Assembly (NCBI GenBank): GCA_018398765.1
Contig: JAHBMJ010000299.1
Location: 69,269 to 133,268, forward strand
Origin: Chromera velia
Lineage: Eukaryota > Sar > Chromeraceae
Direction of reading: 5' to 3'
DNA length: 64,000 bases
Positions 10,795-23,490 of the stretch are shown here, piece by piece. The notes under the pieces were generated by a model. That model saw only the letters and a list, made by a program, of their open reading frames with translations. It was not told the DNA's origin and searched no databases. Numbering within the stretch: the stretch's first letter is position 1; each line of letters begins with the position of its first letter. The position numbers were made by a program, and so were the translations under genes.

Positions 10795-12932
10795 CCTTCG
10801 TTGAGAGAACAGTTTGGTGCATAGGCATCAAAGACGTCTTCAGAGGACGCTCTTCGGAGCATCAAATTCAATAACAATTAGACTGATCCAGGAAGGGGAC
10901 GTACGGGAGAATCTGTTTGAAGGCCGGAGTAGCAAAAGCGCGCCAGGCCGTGCAACAAGTTTGCTTTGGAGGATCAAGTGCATGTTTACAGTGACGTCGC
11001 CCAGTTGAAGAAGGGAAGGGAAACTCGGTGTACAGCGGGGGCTTTTGTGGATTTTGTCTAGCTGCCTCTATGTATCGTCATGCAGTGGTGGGACTTTTGA
11101 ATTGACGCGCCATGCGACTCGTGTCGTGAAAGCGTCTTCATTTTCGTTTGGGAGCCCGTTTTCTGCAGTCTCAGCTTACGTGCCGTCGGTCGACGTGCTG
11201 AAAGCAACAGATTCAAAGGATGACCCCACCCCATGCATTGCACGAATGCTTTCTCGACTTCTGCCATTCGATCAGGTGGATCCGAAACGTTCTAGGAAGC
11301 GTTCCAAGTTCCAAGGCGAACACACGAATCTAGACACGAATTCAGGGGGGCTTGACTGTTTCACACCCAGTCCTGGGCCCTGCTTCGTTCCAATTTGGCA
11401 ATTTGTTCATCGGCGGCGGCGCCTTATACATGTTTCATTGAATAAACGGGCGGCTTTGAAAAACAGAGAGAATTAAGAATATATATGGAATTGTCGAAAA
11501 CGCTAGCGAAAACGTTAATATAATTTTAAATTTTTAATTTATTGTTTTTAAATTATCACGATTTTTGTTATATGATTGGTCTAGTGATTTGTCATTAAAT
11601 CAAACATTTTATCGAGCATTTTTAATTAAATTTAATATATAGAGTGTTTTTTATATGTAGAGTTTTTATATTTTAGGATGTTTAGAGCTAGGTTGATCGA
11701 GAGTGTGATAGTGATAGCATATCATAGCATAGCATTAATGTTCCGAATTTTTCCTGCGGCCGGAGGGCGGCTTGTACTAGAATACTTAGTACTGGAGTTG
11801 TATACCATAGTAATTTTCTAGAGTGATTTTACGATTTGATTGGTGCCCTAATAGAGGACTGTCACCATCACAGTTTAACCAGAAGTCGCCTCCGCGAGCA
11901 GTAAAAGTATGCCCCATCGCTGAGGCTTCACTGCAGCTTCAGACCGCACCCCGTGGCCTGTCTAGGGCTAGGCCTGGGGCTTCTCCCAGACCGTCAACGA
12001 CCAACATTCTCTGTTCCTACTAGACTAAGCTCTGTTCACTTTGCATGTTTTGAATGGGTTGCAGTTTAAGCTAGAGTTCAAGTGACGTAAAAAAAAAGTT
12101 ATACGGAACAATATATCATAAAATAATCATTAAAACTATAATCATAAAACAAATTGATATTAATTTTTTTTTTTTACTGTTTTTACTAAAAAACATTTTT
12201 TACTATATTAATGTATGTTTGCATTAAAAGATATATTTACAAACATGCTTTAGCAGCTATAGCGGCTAGGACATATCATGCCACAACGCGTTGGCATGAA
12301 GAAACCTTGAAAAGTGAACGAACAAACCAAGTCCGGTCGGAATGCTCTAAGTGCTTTTCACAACATGATTCAACATCCTTGCCGGCCCTCCAATCAAAGT
12401 TTCGGAATCAACAAGCCAGTCTTCTCCCATGAACTTTCGTGTCCGATTCTCTGTGAGGCGGGTATGCTGTCACGGTATTAAATGCAGCAAAGAGACTCCA
12501 AGTTTGTCGTTGATTCATCAGCCTTTCGTTTATGCAGCAGGGCTAGGGGATGATGCTACCGGACGACCCTTCAGTGCCGCCACGAGAGGGCCCAATTTCC
12601 TCCTCAGCAGATCTCTCAGCGCTAACCTGCATCAAAAAGGAATTCGGTCATCGAAAAGCGAACCACTGCAAATTTCTGAACGGCATGGTCAGCGGACTCA
12701 CGCAACGTTGTCGGCTTCGCTCGACGTGGCTGCACCGGGGGGCCCTCCCTTAGGGTTGGCTGCAAGATTGACGCTTGGCACAGCGATGCACAGGGTGGCA
12801 GCATGCCAGAAGACACGGGTGGCATCATGCACGACTTTTGTCAAAGGACCCGCCGAAACGGACCGGTCGCAGCACCCTCAGGGACCGTGGCCATCTGCAG
12901 AATCACATTGAATCCAGTTTCATCAGTCACCC
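10795..12932. other. Intergenic, mostly AT-rich
   Basis: Follows the SREK1-like stop; the first few hundred bases may be its 3' UTR. Open frames at about 11045-11476 and 12429-12911 (+) have no recognisable domain, no good splice partners and ordinary composition, so they are not called. Bases about 11480-12250 are strongly AT-rich. Confidence 0.55.
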
Positions 12933-13299
12933 TCAGATCTCAAAACAGTGGCATTTCAAAACAGTCGCCAACAGGGACTGCGGCCAGACCGTTCCAGAGA
13001 TCTCTGTGGGCATCCCCGCCATGCCGTCGTCAAGGAAGAAGGCCTCAAAAAGAGGATGAAGCTCTTCGTTCACGACTTTGCTCATGGCATCTGTCAGGGC
13101 AGTACGTAAGAGAGTCATTTTTTGCTTGAACTCAGACGGAAGGTGGTCCACTGTCCTTCAAAGCTTTGAAGTCCTTTTTGGAGTTTCAATCACCTTTCAG
13201 TTCAAAAACGTCAACGTCCTTGGAGGCCTCCTTTCCGAGATGCAAGGCTTGAAGACCAAGCACCAGAGGAACGAAGAAAAGGACTCTAGCGATTTGCAT
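12933..13299 (-). CDS. Possible small secreted protein with a very short intron, or pseudogene
   Basis: On the minus strand an ATG at 13299 opens with a signal-peptide-like start (MQIARVLFFVPLVLGLQAL) followed by HLGKEASKDVDVFELK. The frame then meets a TGA. A 43-nt segment beginning GTGATT and ending GACAG can be removed, after which the frame continues in phase as VDHLPSEFKQKMTLLRTALT and on through a helical segment (DAMSKVVNEELHPLFEAFFL) to a stop at 12933. No family was recognised. A 43-nt intron is much shorter than the others here, so a decayed gene is equally possible. A coding-looking stretch (MATVPEGAATGPFRRVL) lies further downstream on the same strand near 12850-12900 and could be a further exon. 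Confidence 0.3.
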
Positions 13300-14030
13300 T
13301 TTGGATTCAGATCGCAGGACTTCCAAGCAGTTCCTTCCAAGCAGTTCTTCCAGTCGACCGGTCTTGTAGCCAGACCTCTCAATGCAAGAGCGCCAGATGT
13401 TAATCTTCCGTCTGCCCTTCTCTGCGTTGCAAGAGGGAAAAGGCCAACGTGCGCTGAATTTTGCGGTCGTGCAGGTGCACATGAATGTATGAATTATGAA
13501 TAGCAGATCGTACGTATCAATACAAGGAGTATAAAGCATGCTTTGGTGTGGTCCTCTCGAACTGTATGATCAGAGCATGCAATATATATCATTCACTTGG
13601 TTGATGCATGCGATGGAATTAATGCAACACATTGCAACATGCATGCAACACGATCGATACAGAATGCATGGAATTTTGCAACACCAAAACTGCATGCATG
13701 CATGATCGGCCCGGCATGCTGTGCATTGAACATTCAACATTAATTGTGCAACATGCAATCACGGCCGGGTTATATCGATATAATTGCGTGATTGAATTCA
13801 AGCACAAGTTAATTTGTCTGACACCTGACATGCCTGACAGTCAGGCATGTTGCATATACAATCGCGTGCTTCTGGAAGGACTTCGTTGCATGGTATCACT
13901 GAGAGCAGCGCAAGAAGCCTGGAATAGCATTGAAGTGGGAGCCAAGAATGGACGTTGGAACTTGCGTGCTTGAGCAAAAGTTTCTTTACTATCGTTGTTG
14001 ACGAATTAATGAGTGCTCTGCGTCGTGACG
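13300..14030. other. Intergenic region rich in GCATGCAA-type words
   Basis: No gene recognised. Bases about 13515-13865 are dense in CATGCA/ATGCATGC words and short near-palindromes (for example CCTGACATGCCTGACAGTCAGGCATG around 13825-13850), suggesting old repeat or foldback sequence. Confidence 0.4.
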
Positions 14031-16842
14031 ATGTTTCTTGCAGTCAAAATTACCATCCGGCTCCTCGTGTTCCTGCATGTCCCGCTTTTATGTGCACAAG
14101 CCTTCGTAGGCCATCAAAAATTCCGATTTCTCTCGGATCGCTCAAGATCAGAAACACGCCTGCTCAGTGGCCAGCTCTCCCAGTGTGTGAATGCCACAAC
14201 CGTAATTTGTGGAGCAGGCATTGGTAAGCTAGCAGGGCTCCACCGGACTGTCTTGTTGATCTGATCTTTGCAGTACATGCGGCTTTGAACCCCTCTCGGA
14301 ACTCCCGTGTCTGCTTTGCAGGTGGTATGGCTCTTGCCGGCATGCTGTCAGCAAAGGGTATGGATGTTCTCGTTCTTGAAAAAAACGACAATGAGTCCGT
14401 TGGAGGTAGGATCAGCACACATAAATGGAAGAACAGGGAGGGGCCTTTTCGTTTTGATTTAGGGCCCTCGTTGCTCTTGTGGCCGTCTACCTACTTAGAA
14501 ACCTTTCGTCGTTGCGGTCTTAATGAAGACGGCAAGTCGCTTGGGTTCGTTCCGGTGAATCCAAGTTACATGGCTCACTTTGACGATGGAAGGAGCCTGA
14601 ATCTGACCTTTGATGTCGAAGGGGCAGGGAAAGGAATCCCTGGCAGTCTGACACCGGTACGGAGAGAACTGCCTTCGGAGACAGTTACAGCGTTTGATAG
14701 AATAGAAGCAGGGGGTGCAGAGCGGTTCGTTGACTACACAGACTGTGCAGATGCATGGTTGGGCTTTGGCAGGGATGCTTTTATCGACGAGCGCTTGTCT
14801 CCTGCAAGCCCAGAAAAATTGTGGAGGTTCGTGGCCGCGATTTTTAGATACAGGGCATGGCCCCTTGAACCTCACTGGTCAATGGCGCAAAGGTTCTTCC
14901 GCAGCACACATCTGCAGGCCTTCGCTGTCTTCCAGGACCTCTACGTGGGTCTGTCTCCCTTTGAAGCACCTGCCGTATTCTCCCTACTTCAGGTCTGTCA
15001 AATACCTTCCTCATCTCTCTGCTGGCGTGTAGCCTTAAAGTGTGTCAAGAGTCTTGAGTGTTGGATACAGTCGAGAGAATATGAATATTGATTTTGTCCT
15101 CAGGCAAATGATACATTAGCAACTGTCGAAAAACGGCTGCATGCGCAATTGTCTTCACAGGGTGACTGTCTGCACATGCGCCTGTGTATGCAGGCAATAG
15201 AATTTCGCGAGGGTATCTGGTATCCCCTCGGGGGCTTTCGGAGCATCATGCAAAAGCTGGCAGAGGGAGTGACGAATCCGAGTGACCGCAAGGTTCCCGG
15301 TCGCGTCCGTGTCCTTTCTGACAGGCTGGTGACGGGCGTCATTCATTCGGGTAGTAGCGTGGAAGGGGTCCGGGTGGTCGATCTCCAGAAACGCAGAAAG
15401 AGAGAACCTGCAGAAGAATTCGTGACAGGTGTGTTTGTTTCCCTTCCTTTCTTGTGTGCATGCAGCATATCACCATGAGCAAAACGCCCTCTACAGTCTC
15501 ACAGCTTTTCTGTACAGTGCCCTCGCCCTAAGTAACTGATCTTCTTCTTTCTTGATTTGCAGGTGACATTTTTGTGCTGAATGGTGACCTTCCTGCGTGG
15601 GAAAAGTTGTTTGAGAGGGCAGGGGAAGCGCCTGACAAGCCACTGACGAACACTTCCAGCGGTCAAAGAAAGAGTGCAGCAAAAGAGGACGTGGGGGGTT
15701 TTCCAGCAGGGAATCTTGGGGGGAAACAGCCTGGTAAGGGTTTTTATGGAGGCCAAAGTATGCAAAACCGTTTTGCTTCTTCTTCGCTGTCAACTTCTGT
15801 CGTCTCTCTCCATCTCGGCCTCGGTCGGGAATTTTCAAAAGCAGGCGAGTTGAATCATCACTCGATTTTTCTTGCAGTGAACAACACCCGACTTGCGTGG
15901 GATCACGCATTCGGGACTTTCCAGCAAGATGAAACAATACGTGACAGAACCTCAGGCATGGTCCAGGGGGGGTTGCTAAGGTCTGTTCGGAAAGGAATGG
16001 AAGAGGCAGAAAGTCGCTTTGTCAGAGAAGCAGAGGGGATTATTTCTGTGTATGCCACGCTTACAGAACGCCTCCAGACATACTCTCGACTCGCACGAGA
16101 GAGACTGTCGGACCCCGAAAAGGCATTATTGCCTGCTTTTGACTTCAACTTCTATGTCCACGCTCCCTCCCGAACGGAGAAAACAGGAGACGTGTGTCCA
16201 CAAGGGAAAGATGCAATCACAGTGCTCTTTCCCGTTCCCCCCCTCCCTACCCGAGTCTCCGATGCCCTGCTGTCGGAGGACCCCATTTTTTCACAGGGGA
16301 CACCGAAGTCAGAGACTCAAAGAACTCTCCTCGAAGCCGTGAGAAAGCAAGAGGCCGAGCTAAAAAATGCAGTGCGGGACGCTGTGCTGCTCCGCATGTC
16401 TCTAGTAGAGGGCATGGAAGACTTTGAGGACCAAATTGTTCTCTCCAAAACCGTCGGGCCGACTGATTGGCTGCACAAGTTCCGGTTGCAGGGAGGTGCA
16501 GTGTTTGGGCTTGCCCACCCACTGTGGCAACTGTGGCGACTTCGTCCAGGCCCCCTATGGTCACCTCCGCGGGAAGTGACACTGGGGTTGGGACAAAAGT
16601 GGCAGCCTGGATGGCCACTTTCTGCACTTGTTGAGACAATTCTCCGCGGTTTGATGACCGTATCAAAAAAAGCAGAAAGAGGTTCAACTCGAAATTCACG
16701 GACCCGGTTGCGCAACCTTTTTGCATGCGGGGCTTCGTGTAAGCCAGGCAACGGTGTGCCACTCGTAATGACAGGTGCGAGACAGACCGCAGACGAAATC
16801 CTTTCCTTACTCAGACAGACTCGAAAGTCTCAAGATTCATAA
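14031..16842 (+). CDS. Plastid-targeted phytoene-desaturase-like (CrtI-type) FAD amine-oxidase-fold enzyme
   Basis: Four exons (14031-14223, 14322-14992, 15194-15428, 15563-16842) give 792 residues in one frame. Residues 1-24 are a signal peptide ending CAQA, followed by Phe25; this matches the ASAFAP-type junction of secondary-plastid targeting sequences. The FAD dinucleotide motif GAGIGGMALAG is at 61-71 and is split by the first intron. It is followed by the family pattern VLEKND...VGGR, FRFDLGPSLLLWP, MAHFDDG, FREGIWYPLGGF, DIFVLNGDLP and GAVFGLAHPLWQ, ending in GNGVPLVMTGARQTADEI. These are hallmarks of CrtI-like carotenoid desaturases/isomerases, which act on phytoene or related polyenes at plastid membranes. 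The protein is much longer than usual CrtI (about 500 residues). Extra sequence sits near 470-540 and before the last motif. The acceptor at 15194 was preferred over 15104 (in frame, +30 residues) because it gives the uninterrupted family motif. Exact substrate is unknown. Confidence 0.82.
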
Positions 16843-18355
16843 ATGACTATACGTGTCCAATGTTATCCAATATATGTGCTCCGTGATTCCTAGCGTGATT
16901 CCAGTCAAATAGATCGTTTCATAGGCAGTCTTTGATATATCCTTCTTCTTCATTCTAGTCTTTATTCTCATTTTTTCTTTTTTTTGTTATATAAATCATA
17001 GTATAAATACGAAAAACGTGTTCCCCATTATGAGATATTCTATCATCTTTTATGCTAGGAGCGCTAACTAGGACTTTCAAGTTCCTATACTTTCCTAGTA
17101 CTTTTAATCTTTTCACTAGTTTTTTAATACTAATATATATGTTTCAAACCACTTTTTGAAGAATGCATAAAACCCTAGATAAAACCCCCTGAGACCTCCA
17201 CTCGTAATTTGATTTATAAGGTGATCGAGTTCTAAGCCAAATTATTTTAAAAGTTATTGCTTTGAATAATTTCCATAAACCAATATTGTTTGTCATACTT
17301 CGTAGTTCACCAGAGCCTAAGTGGTGGCTTACCGGCTGTAACCGTCTCAATTCAATTTTGAAAAAAAAATAAGTTTATCAATTTATATATCTATATCCAG
17401 ATGTATATAAAATAATTGATCTCTAACTTACCCCTAGGAGGCTAGAGTTTCTGTCTTCACGTTGCCGACAGAAGTTTTGAGTTGGTACAACACAGTTATC
17501 CGTGAAGCAGCTTACAATCCTAGAAGCTCATCAAGGGCTCATGCCACAAACTGCCCTTCAAGCAAACATGCCCTTCAAGCATCACGGCTCAAAAAGCATA
17601 CACGTGCAAGCATTGTATACTGCCTGCAACACTACACATCGCAACACTTTGTAACGATTAATTTCACATCGAGCCATAACTTACTTAAGCCGTTACCAAG
17701 CCTAAACCTTGAACCATTACGAGATACACCCAACCAGTTGGGTGAGTGCCTCGGGAGGCCATTTTGGGGGTCCGCTCATATTTGATTGGTGCACACCATC
17801 GGGGGCTTAAGCATGTCTTGTGTGCTGCCATGGGGCAGGGTAGGGCGGGGGCCACGACTAAGAGCAATCTGCTCATCGATCACTTTTAGTGCGGCTTGTC
17901 CTTCAGGCGACGGTAGGGTAGAAAAACAAAGAAAAGTAAAGAAAAGAGCGGAAAAGAGGGGAAAGGCAGGGCAAAAACTTGGCGACAAAATGGATGCCCC
18001 ATATGGAGACGGCAGTATATGGCGTGCATGTCACGTATACTGTGACGCGTACAACGCGCTCCGGCCTGGCCTGGCACTTTTCGTGCTTCAGTCCTCATTA
18101 ATTATAGTCCTCACTAATCTTATGATTAAAGGCTGACTTTTCTATGAAATCAACCAGTGTTGGCAGTATCTGGTAGTGCATGACTTTTCTGCTTTCACTG
18201 AGCGGAATATGCGTGAGTGGAGTGCTCAGTGTCTACTCAGTGCATTTCTGATTCCGGCACTACACGCCACAGTCTGCTCCAGCCGTCCAGTGACCAGCAG
18301 TGACCTTCTCTCTTCTCTTTGTCTCTGGGTCTCCGTCTCTTTCCTGACGAACGAC
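16843..18355. other. Intergenic AT-rich region with a dispersed repeat
   Basis: No gene recognised. Bases 16860-17460 are AT-rich. Bases about 17690-17830 are related, in opposite orientation, to the centre of the foldback element at 33340-33460. The open frame at 17786-18136 has no recognised domain. Confidence 0.5.
17690..17830 (-). repeat. Dispersed repeat, diverged inverted copy of the 33.3-33.5 kb element core
   Basis: The reverse complement contains ACATGCTTAAGCCCCCGATGG, then GTGCACCAATCAAAT, then GGCCTCCCGAGGCA and CACCCAACTGGTTGGGT. The + strand at 33365-33455 has ACATGCCTAAGCCTCCGATGG, GCGCATCAATCAAAT, GGGCCTCCTGAGGCA and TACCCAACTAGTTAGGT in the same order and spacing. Confidence 0.7.
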
Positions 18356-19897
18356 ATGGCAAGGCAGATTTCACCAGAGCTGCATGCCGTCCTGCAAAAG
18401 GCGCTTGAAGGGTGCCTTCTGGGAGATCAGCTGGGCGCGTGGAAAACGCGTCTTGAAAATGCAGGAATACTAAGGTGAGATTCAACGTCTCCAAAATACT
18501 ACACCGGACTGAACTCACCTGTCTTCAACTGTTCGCAACCGTGCAGCTGTGGCAGCTGTGCTGCTCGCCTGTAGACGAACGACATGTTAATGTGCGACAG
18601 TTTTCGTTTCTCGTAGGATTGCCTCTCACTATGTGAGTATCTGGCTCTTTACACACACTTTCTTTATTGCCGTCTCCCGTCGTGCCTGTCTCTGTCTTTG
18701 CAGCACGGATGCCCTGCTGGGGTTCTTTCGGACCGGGATGCAAGTCCGGCATCTCCAAATGGACCCAGCGCTTTTTGCGCTTTTGCTTCTCGAAGTGCAA
18801 GGCATCGAGAGGCACAGGCATGTTCTGACTGAGGCAGAAGTCTCCAGAATCGGTGACCTTGATTTCACTCACTCGAAGAGAAGGTTGGTCTGCGTTAGGT
18901 TTCCTGCAGCAATATCAGTTCGCACGAGCTTGCTCCACAGTCATATCGTAGATCAAACCAGCTCGCATCCGCTCACATGCAATCGTCCCTCTCTCCGGGG
19001 AAGCTAGGATACACCGCCGGTTCTTCTCTTCCACCGAGCTGCCTGCCTGTTTATGGATCCCTTGTGCAAATCGCACACAGGCCGCAGTGTTGATTCTAGA
19101 CGTGGTCGGCTGTGGGTCCGTTGTTTTCATTGTGTGCCTGTGACCCACCTACCGCTACCATCTCTGGCTCTGTGTATGCAGGAGCTTGTCCAGGAGCAGC
19201 TCCTCCAATTCGGGCATCCTTCGAGGCAGCCGCATCCGGGGGGGAGAGGAGGCCTACAGGTGCAGACACAGGGACTTCAGAGCGTGACAGGGAGAGGGAG
19301 GCGGACCCGGCATCTTCGGCTCTGTGGGAATGCCGCAGGGACGGCCGATTTGAGTCTCAGAGAGCGCATAAGGGTGCGGATCAGGGTCATGCGGGTTGTG
19401 CAGAACAGAACGGCACTGCAAGGAGCGGGAGTAGGGAGGAAGACCTGGCAGCACAAAGAGAGGGTGGCCGGCGCGCTTGGGAAGGTCATGAGAAAGCTCT
19501 CCCGCTGCCCAGAGGAAAGCGAGAGGTAAAAGACGAAAAGGAGAGGCGGGTCGAAGTGAAACGAGAGGAATCTCACCCCTCTGCCTCTGCCTCTGCCTCC
19601 TCTTCCGGACCCCGTCTCCACGTCTCCAGGATTTCCTCTGGAGAGGGGGGGAGACAAGTTGAAACTGAGGAGGCCGAGCGGATTCCGAAAAGAAGGAGAG
19701 TTGGGGAGGCGGTGAAGGAGGAGGAAGAGAGGGAGGAGGGGGAAAGGGGCTCTAAAGAGGATGAGGAAATGGGTTTGAGAAGGGAAAATACGGGGTTGAG
19801 CGAACGAGTGAAGATGGAGGAGCAAGAGGAGGAGGAGGAGGAAGAGGATGAAGCAGACGGGCACAGGTAGGCCAATCAATGGCATTTCCCTCCCTCT

Positions 19898-19931
<34 letters not shown>

Positions 19932-22900
19932 GTGTCTGTCTGTCTGTCTCTGTGTGTGTATGTGTGTGTGTGTGTGCCCGCGCGCGCGTCACTCACTGTG
20001 TGCACGTACCGTGGGAGCAGTTCAAAGGCAAAGGTTGACTTTCTATGCTCTTGCACAACAAACTCCCCCACAGTTTCTGTGATCCGTGCATGTTCGTCTT
20101 TCCTCCCAGACAGTGGCTCTTGACACTAGCTGGTTGTTCTGTCGACTGATTGGCAGCTCTTCATGTGATGCTTTCCCTCCCAATCGCTTGTCATGTCCCC
20201 TTCCCTTCTCCCCCCTCGATGCATCAGCGCGGATAGCCGGGCCAGACCACCCAGGGTGATCGAGGTGGACGTCGGGGACGTGACGCGCCACCGCTACATC
20301 CTCGTGAGGACTGCGGACTCCGAGTGGGCGATGGCGCTCCTCTTCGCCTTCTTGAAGACGGCCTACGCGGACGGGTTTCTTCCCGATCTCCTTCCAACCT
20401 TCCGGTCAGCAGAATAGAGGGAGGGTCCCGGATCAACTTAGAGCTCCCGACTTTTCGTTCCAGCTTGGCTTGTGATCACGGTCTGCAGCTCTGTCAAAGC
20501 AAGCCAGAAGGGGAAAAAGTTTCTCCGCAGGCCACTGAACATCTCAGTGAGGTCGAGGGAGCACTTTCCAGCGTCAGTCTGCTGGAGAACGGGCGTGTGT
20601 CGGCAGATCTTCGCTCACCTCCCTTCCTCTCTGCTCTGCGTGCGTGCAGCTGCCCGAAGCGCATGAAGAAAAAGGGAAAGAGCGAAAAGGACAAACACGT
20701 CCGATCGAGGGGAACGACATGTTTTGGACCTCGGTGTTTTCTCCTCCTCGAGTTGGTCGAGCAGACAGAGCCTTGTGAGTCCGCTTCATCCTCTTCATCC
20801 TCTTCTTCCTCTTCCTCCTCTTGGTCCTCCGGAACACGTGCCGCAGCGTCCACCCCCTTCAGCGGCGCCAAAAACGACAACGGCGTCGATTTGCTGGTGT
20901 CTCGGCAGGACGGGGGCGCACCTGAGGAGTTGGGTGAGGGGAGTTGGAGGGTCGTCGGAATGATCGATCCCTGCCACTGTAAAGTGAGTCACTAAGTGAG
21001 TCACCCAGCCTGAATCTTATGCGAACTCGTCAAAGGAAACGTTTTGGCATTCCGAGAGAGCACCCGTCTTTCTTATATGTCCTTCGCAAAGTTGCTCGGG
21101 GCTGTGCCCATAGGTGCCGAGTCTTTGTGACAGCAACACAAAAGGGCATAGAAACGTTTAATGCCTTTTCATTCTCTCTCTCTCATTCTCTCTCTCTCAT
21201 TCTCTCTCTCTCTCTCTCCTTCTCTTCCTCCCTTCTCCCCCCCCACACTCCCTCTCTCTCTGTGCGTTCCGTCTCTTTCTTTCTACCCATTTGGAAGCAA
21301 AAACACACCGTTCCTGTTGCCCGCCCGCCTCGTCTGCGTTCTTGTCCCTCACGGTTGTCTTCTCCCCCCCGCGTCCCCCTCCTTCCTTTCAGATGCCAAG
21401 TAAACACAAGAAGGTGTTGGTCAGCTACGGAGTGGCATCACTTCTCTCTCCCCCAGGCCCGCGACGAGTGACGGGAGTTTTACCTGTTGTCTCCGAGGAC
21501 CTGAAGAAGTACGACTTCAGGCAGAGTCACATGATGAGAACGCTGCCCCTCTCGTCAAGCAGACAGAGGGAGGGACAGGCAAAGGCACAGGGAAGGAGAG
21601 GCAGAGGAACAAGAGAACAAGCACTGAAAGAGGAATTCCGGTCTTTCCTGAACATCTTCTTTGTTGGCTTGCCTCCCTCTCCGGCAGGTGAGTGCATGAA
21701 GAGTGAGTGAGGTTTGACTGAGTGAGTGAGCAAGCCACAGAGTCGGTAGATCAGAAAGCAGGTGGGACAGTTTGTAATTCAGTGGACAGCCAGCAGGCGA
21801 ATGAGTAAGTTTCCAAGCATTTCTCAGGTGAGTAGCTGGCTGAAAGGGTGAAAGAGTATGAAAGTGAGTGAGAGAGCTCGAGAGGGACAGAAGGTGACTG
21901 ACAGCTAGGGGGGCAGAGAGACACAGACAGAGAAAGCAGGGGGCTTCCGGAGTGAAGGGACCGAAATAAATTTATGCAGGGTGGACTTCTTCGTCTCTCC
22001 GAAGAGAGAGACTAGCAAGGATGCTGTTACTCTTCATAAATGATGCTCAGCTGCTTTCCATGCACCACACTTTCCTGCCTGCCGCTATGTTACGTTAACC
22101 TTTTCTCGCTCCATTCGCATTCTAATCACTGCAGGCTCGCTTCCTCTCGACCGCCGTCTGTGTCTCGACCACTACGCGATCCTTGCCCTGGCGACGAAGT
22201 CTCTGTTGAGGTCTTCAAACGGTTCTGCTCAGTTCTTGCAGAATTGCTGGTTCTGGAAGAATCAGTGGGTACAGTGCTCGCCCCATCCGGATGAGAGGGA
22301 CAGAATGATCTGGCCCCTCTGCAGCTTCGTGCATGTCAGACACGTGACCAGGGACGGTGCTGGCGCAGTCGAGGTGTGTGCAGTCTTTAGAAAGGCCAAG
22401 CTGTTGTCTGGATCCATCTGCACGCATCGCCTGTGGGTTATTAGAGAAAGCTGGAATTGAGACTCTTGGTTACTTTCATGGTGAAGAACTGCCAAGTCGT
22501 GCTCCTTTGTCAATGATCCTGGATCATGTTCAAGTGAATTGAATTGAATTTTTTAACGTTGACTACGCTAGAGAGGGTTCTGCAAATCACAGCAGCTTTT
22601 CGAGCATGAGTCGAATAATGAGCTCTCGTGGTTGTTGCAGCATAAAAGTTTCAATCGCTGGATAAGGTTGCAATTTTTCACCTAAATTCTTTTTGCCAAG
22701 TGATTTTCACGCTTGGATTTGCTTGATGCGTGCAGATTGACACTCTGGACGAGCCAGTGGGGATCGTCCTCTCCGCCCTGGGGTTTGAGCAGACAGAACG
22801 TGTGCTGTGGGAGTCTGACAAGCCGCACTTCAGGAAAGTCATGGTGCAGACGGATGAAGGACGACTTGTGAACGACCAATCACCGAAAGAGCTATACGAA

Positions 22901-23053
22901 AGCATGAATTCGATGTTTGAAAGGAGAGAAATTGTTGGCTTTGGGAGGGAAGGGGAAGCGCAACTCGTTCTGACGAGTGGAAGGGCGGTCGCGGACGAAG
23001 ATGACAAGGCTGCCTACGGGGAGGCGGGGGACCGGGGCCATCACCAGGCCTAG
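18356..23053 (+). CDS. Unrecognised 833-residue, probably nuclear protein
   Basis: Eight exons: 18356-18474, 18704-18852, 19182-19866, 20228-20404, 20464-20983, 21393-21687, 22135-22373, 22736-23053. They total 2502 bases and all phases match. The N-terminus is helical (MARQISPELHAVLQKALEGC). Exon 3 is highly charged, with a basic KRRR motif and an acidic EEEEEEEEDEADG run, suggesting a nuclear disordered linker. Exon 4 reads VIEVDVGDVTRHRYILVRTA and looks like folded beta/alpha sequence. Exon 5 has a Ser run coded by TCC/TCT repeats. Exons 7-8 (LDHYAILALATKSLL; WFWKNQWVQC; VHVRHVTRDGAGAVE; VLSALGFEQTERVLWESDK; FRKVMVQTDE) form a conserved-looking C-terminal domain. The only resemblance noticed is weak: the VRHV...GAGA...LGFE...VLWESDK...F pattern recalls Mediator subunit 18. 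It is not enough for a name. Confidence 0.72.
19898..19990. repeat. CT/TG microsatellite in an intron
   Basis: (TC)n followed by (TG)n directly after exon 3 of the unrecognised 833-residue gene. Confidence 0.95.
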
Positions 23054-23490
23054 CACCAGGCGTGAAAAGGGCCTAGATGAAAGAAACTGCTTATCAGATT
23101 TCTATTCAGATTTCTAAACAGTAGCGCTTCCCGGTCGGAAGTATTCAAGTTGTGTACCATGCCTTACCATGCCTTTGTATTAATAGTGTACGTTGCTAGG
23201 GTTGGACACTAAAGTTTTTTTTATAATATAGTTTGCTTGCAAAACTTTAAACTTTAACTTTAAAACTTTTAAAGTAAAGATGCAACCACACATGCAAAAG
23301 CTCATTTAAAAGACATTGCTAGAGAAGTTGGTTTCATTTATATTATTGCAGATAAAGTTGATGCTTTATAAATTACTAGATATACTATAGTTATGCAAAA
23401 GTTTTTTTAATTTGAAAACGATGTATGTAATGTATTACTATATTAATTACAATTCTCACAAAAATTCCTAGAAACAACGTTAATATAAAT

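Noticed and set aside
11045-11476. 143-codon open frame after the SREK1-like gene
   Set aside because: No domain, no splice partners and Ser/Arg composition typical of chance frames.
15104-15193. Alternative acceptor adding 30 residues to the CrtI-like protein
   Set aside because: In frame and possible, but it interrupts the family motif before FREGIWYPLGGF; kept only as an isoform possibility.
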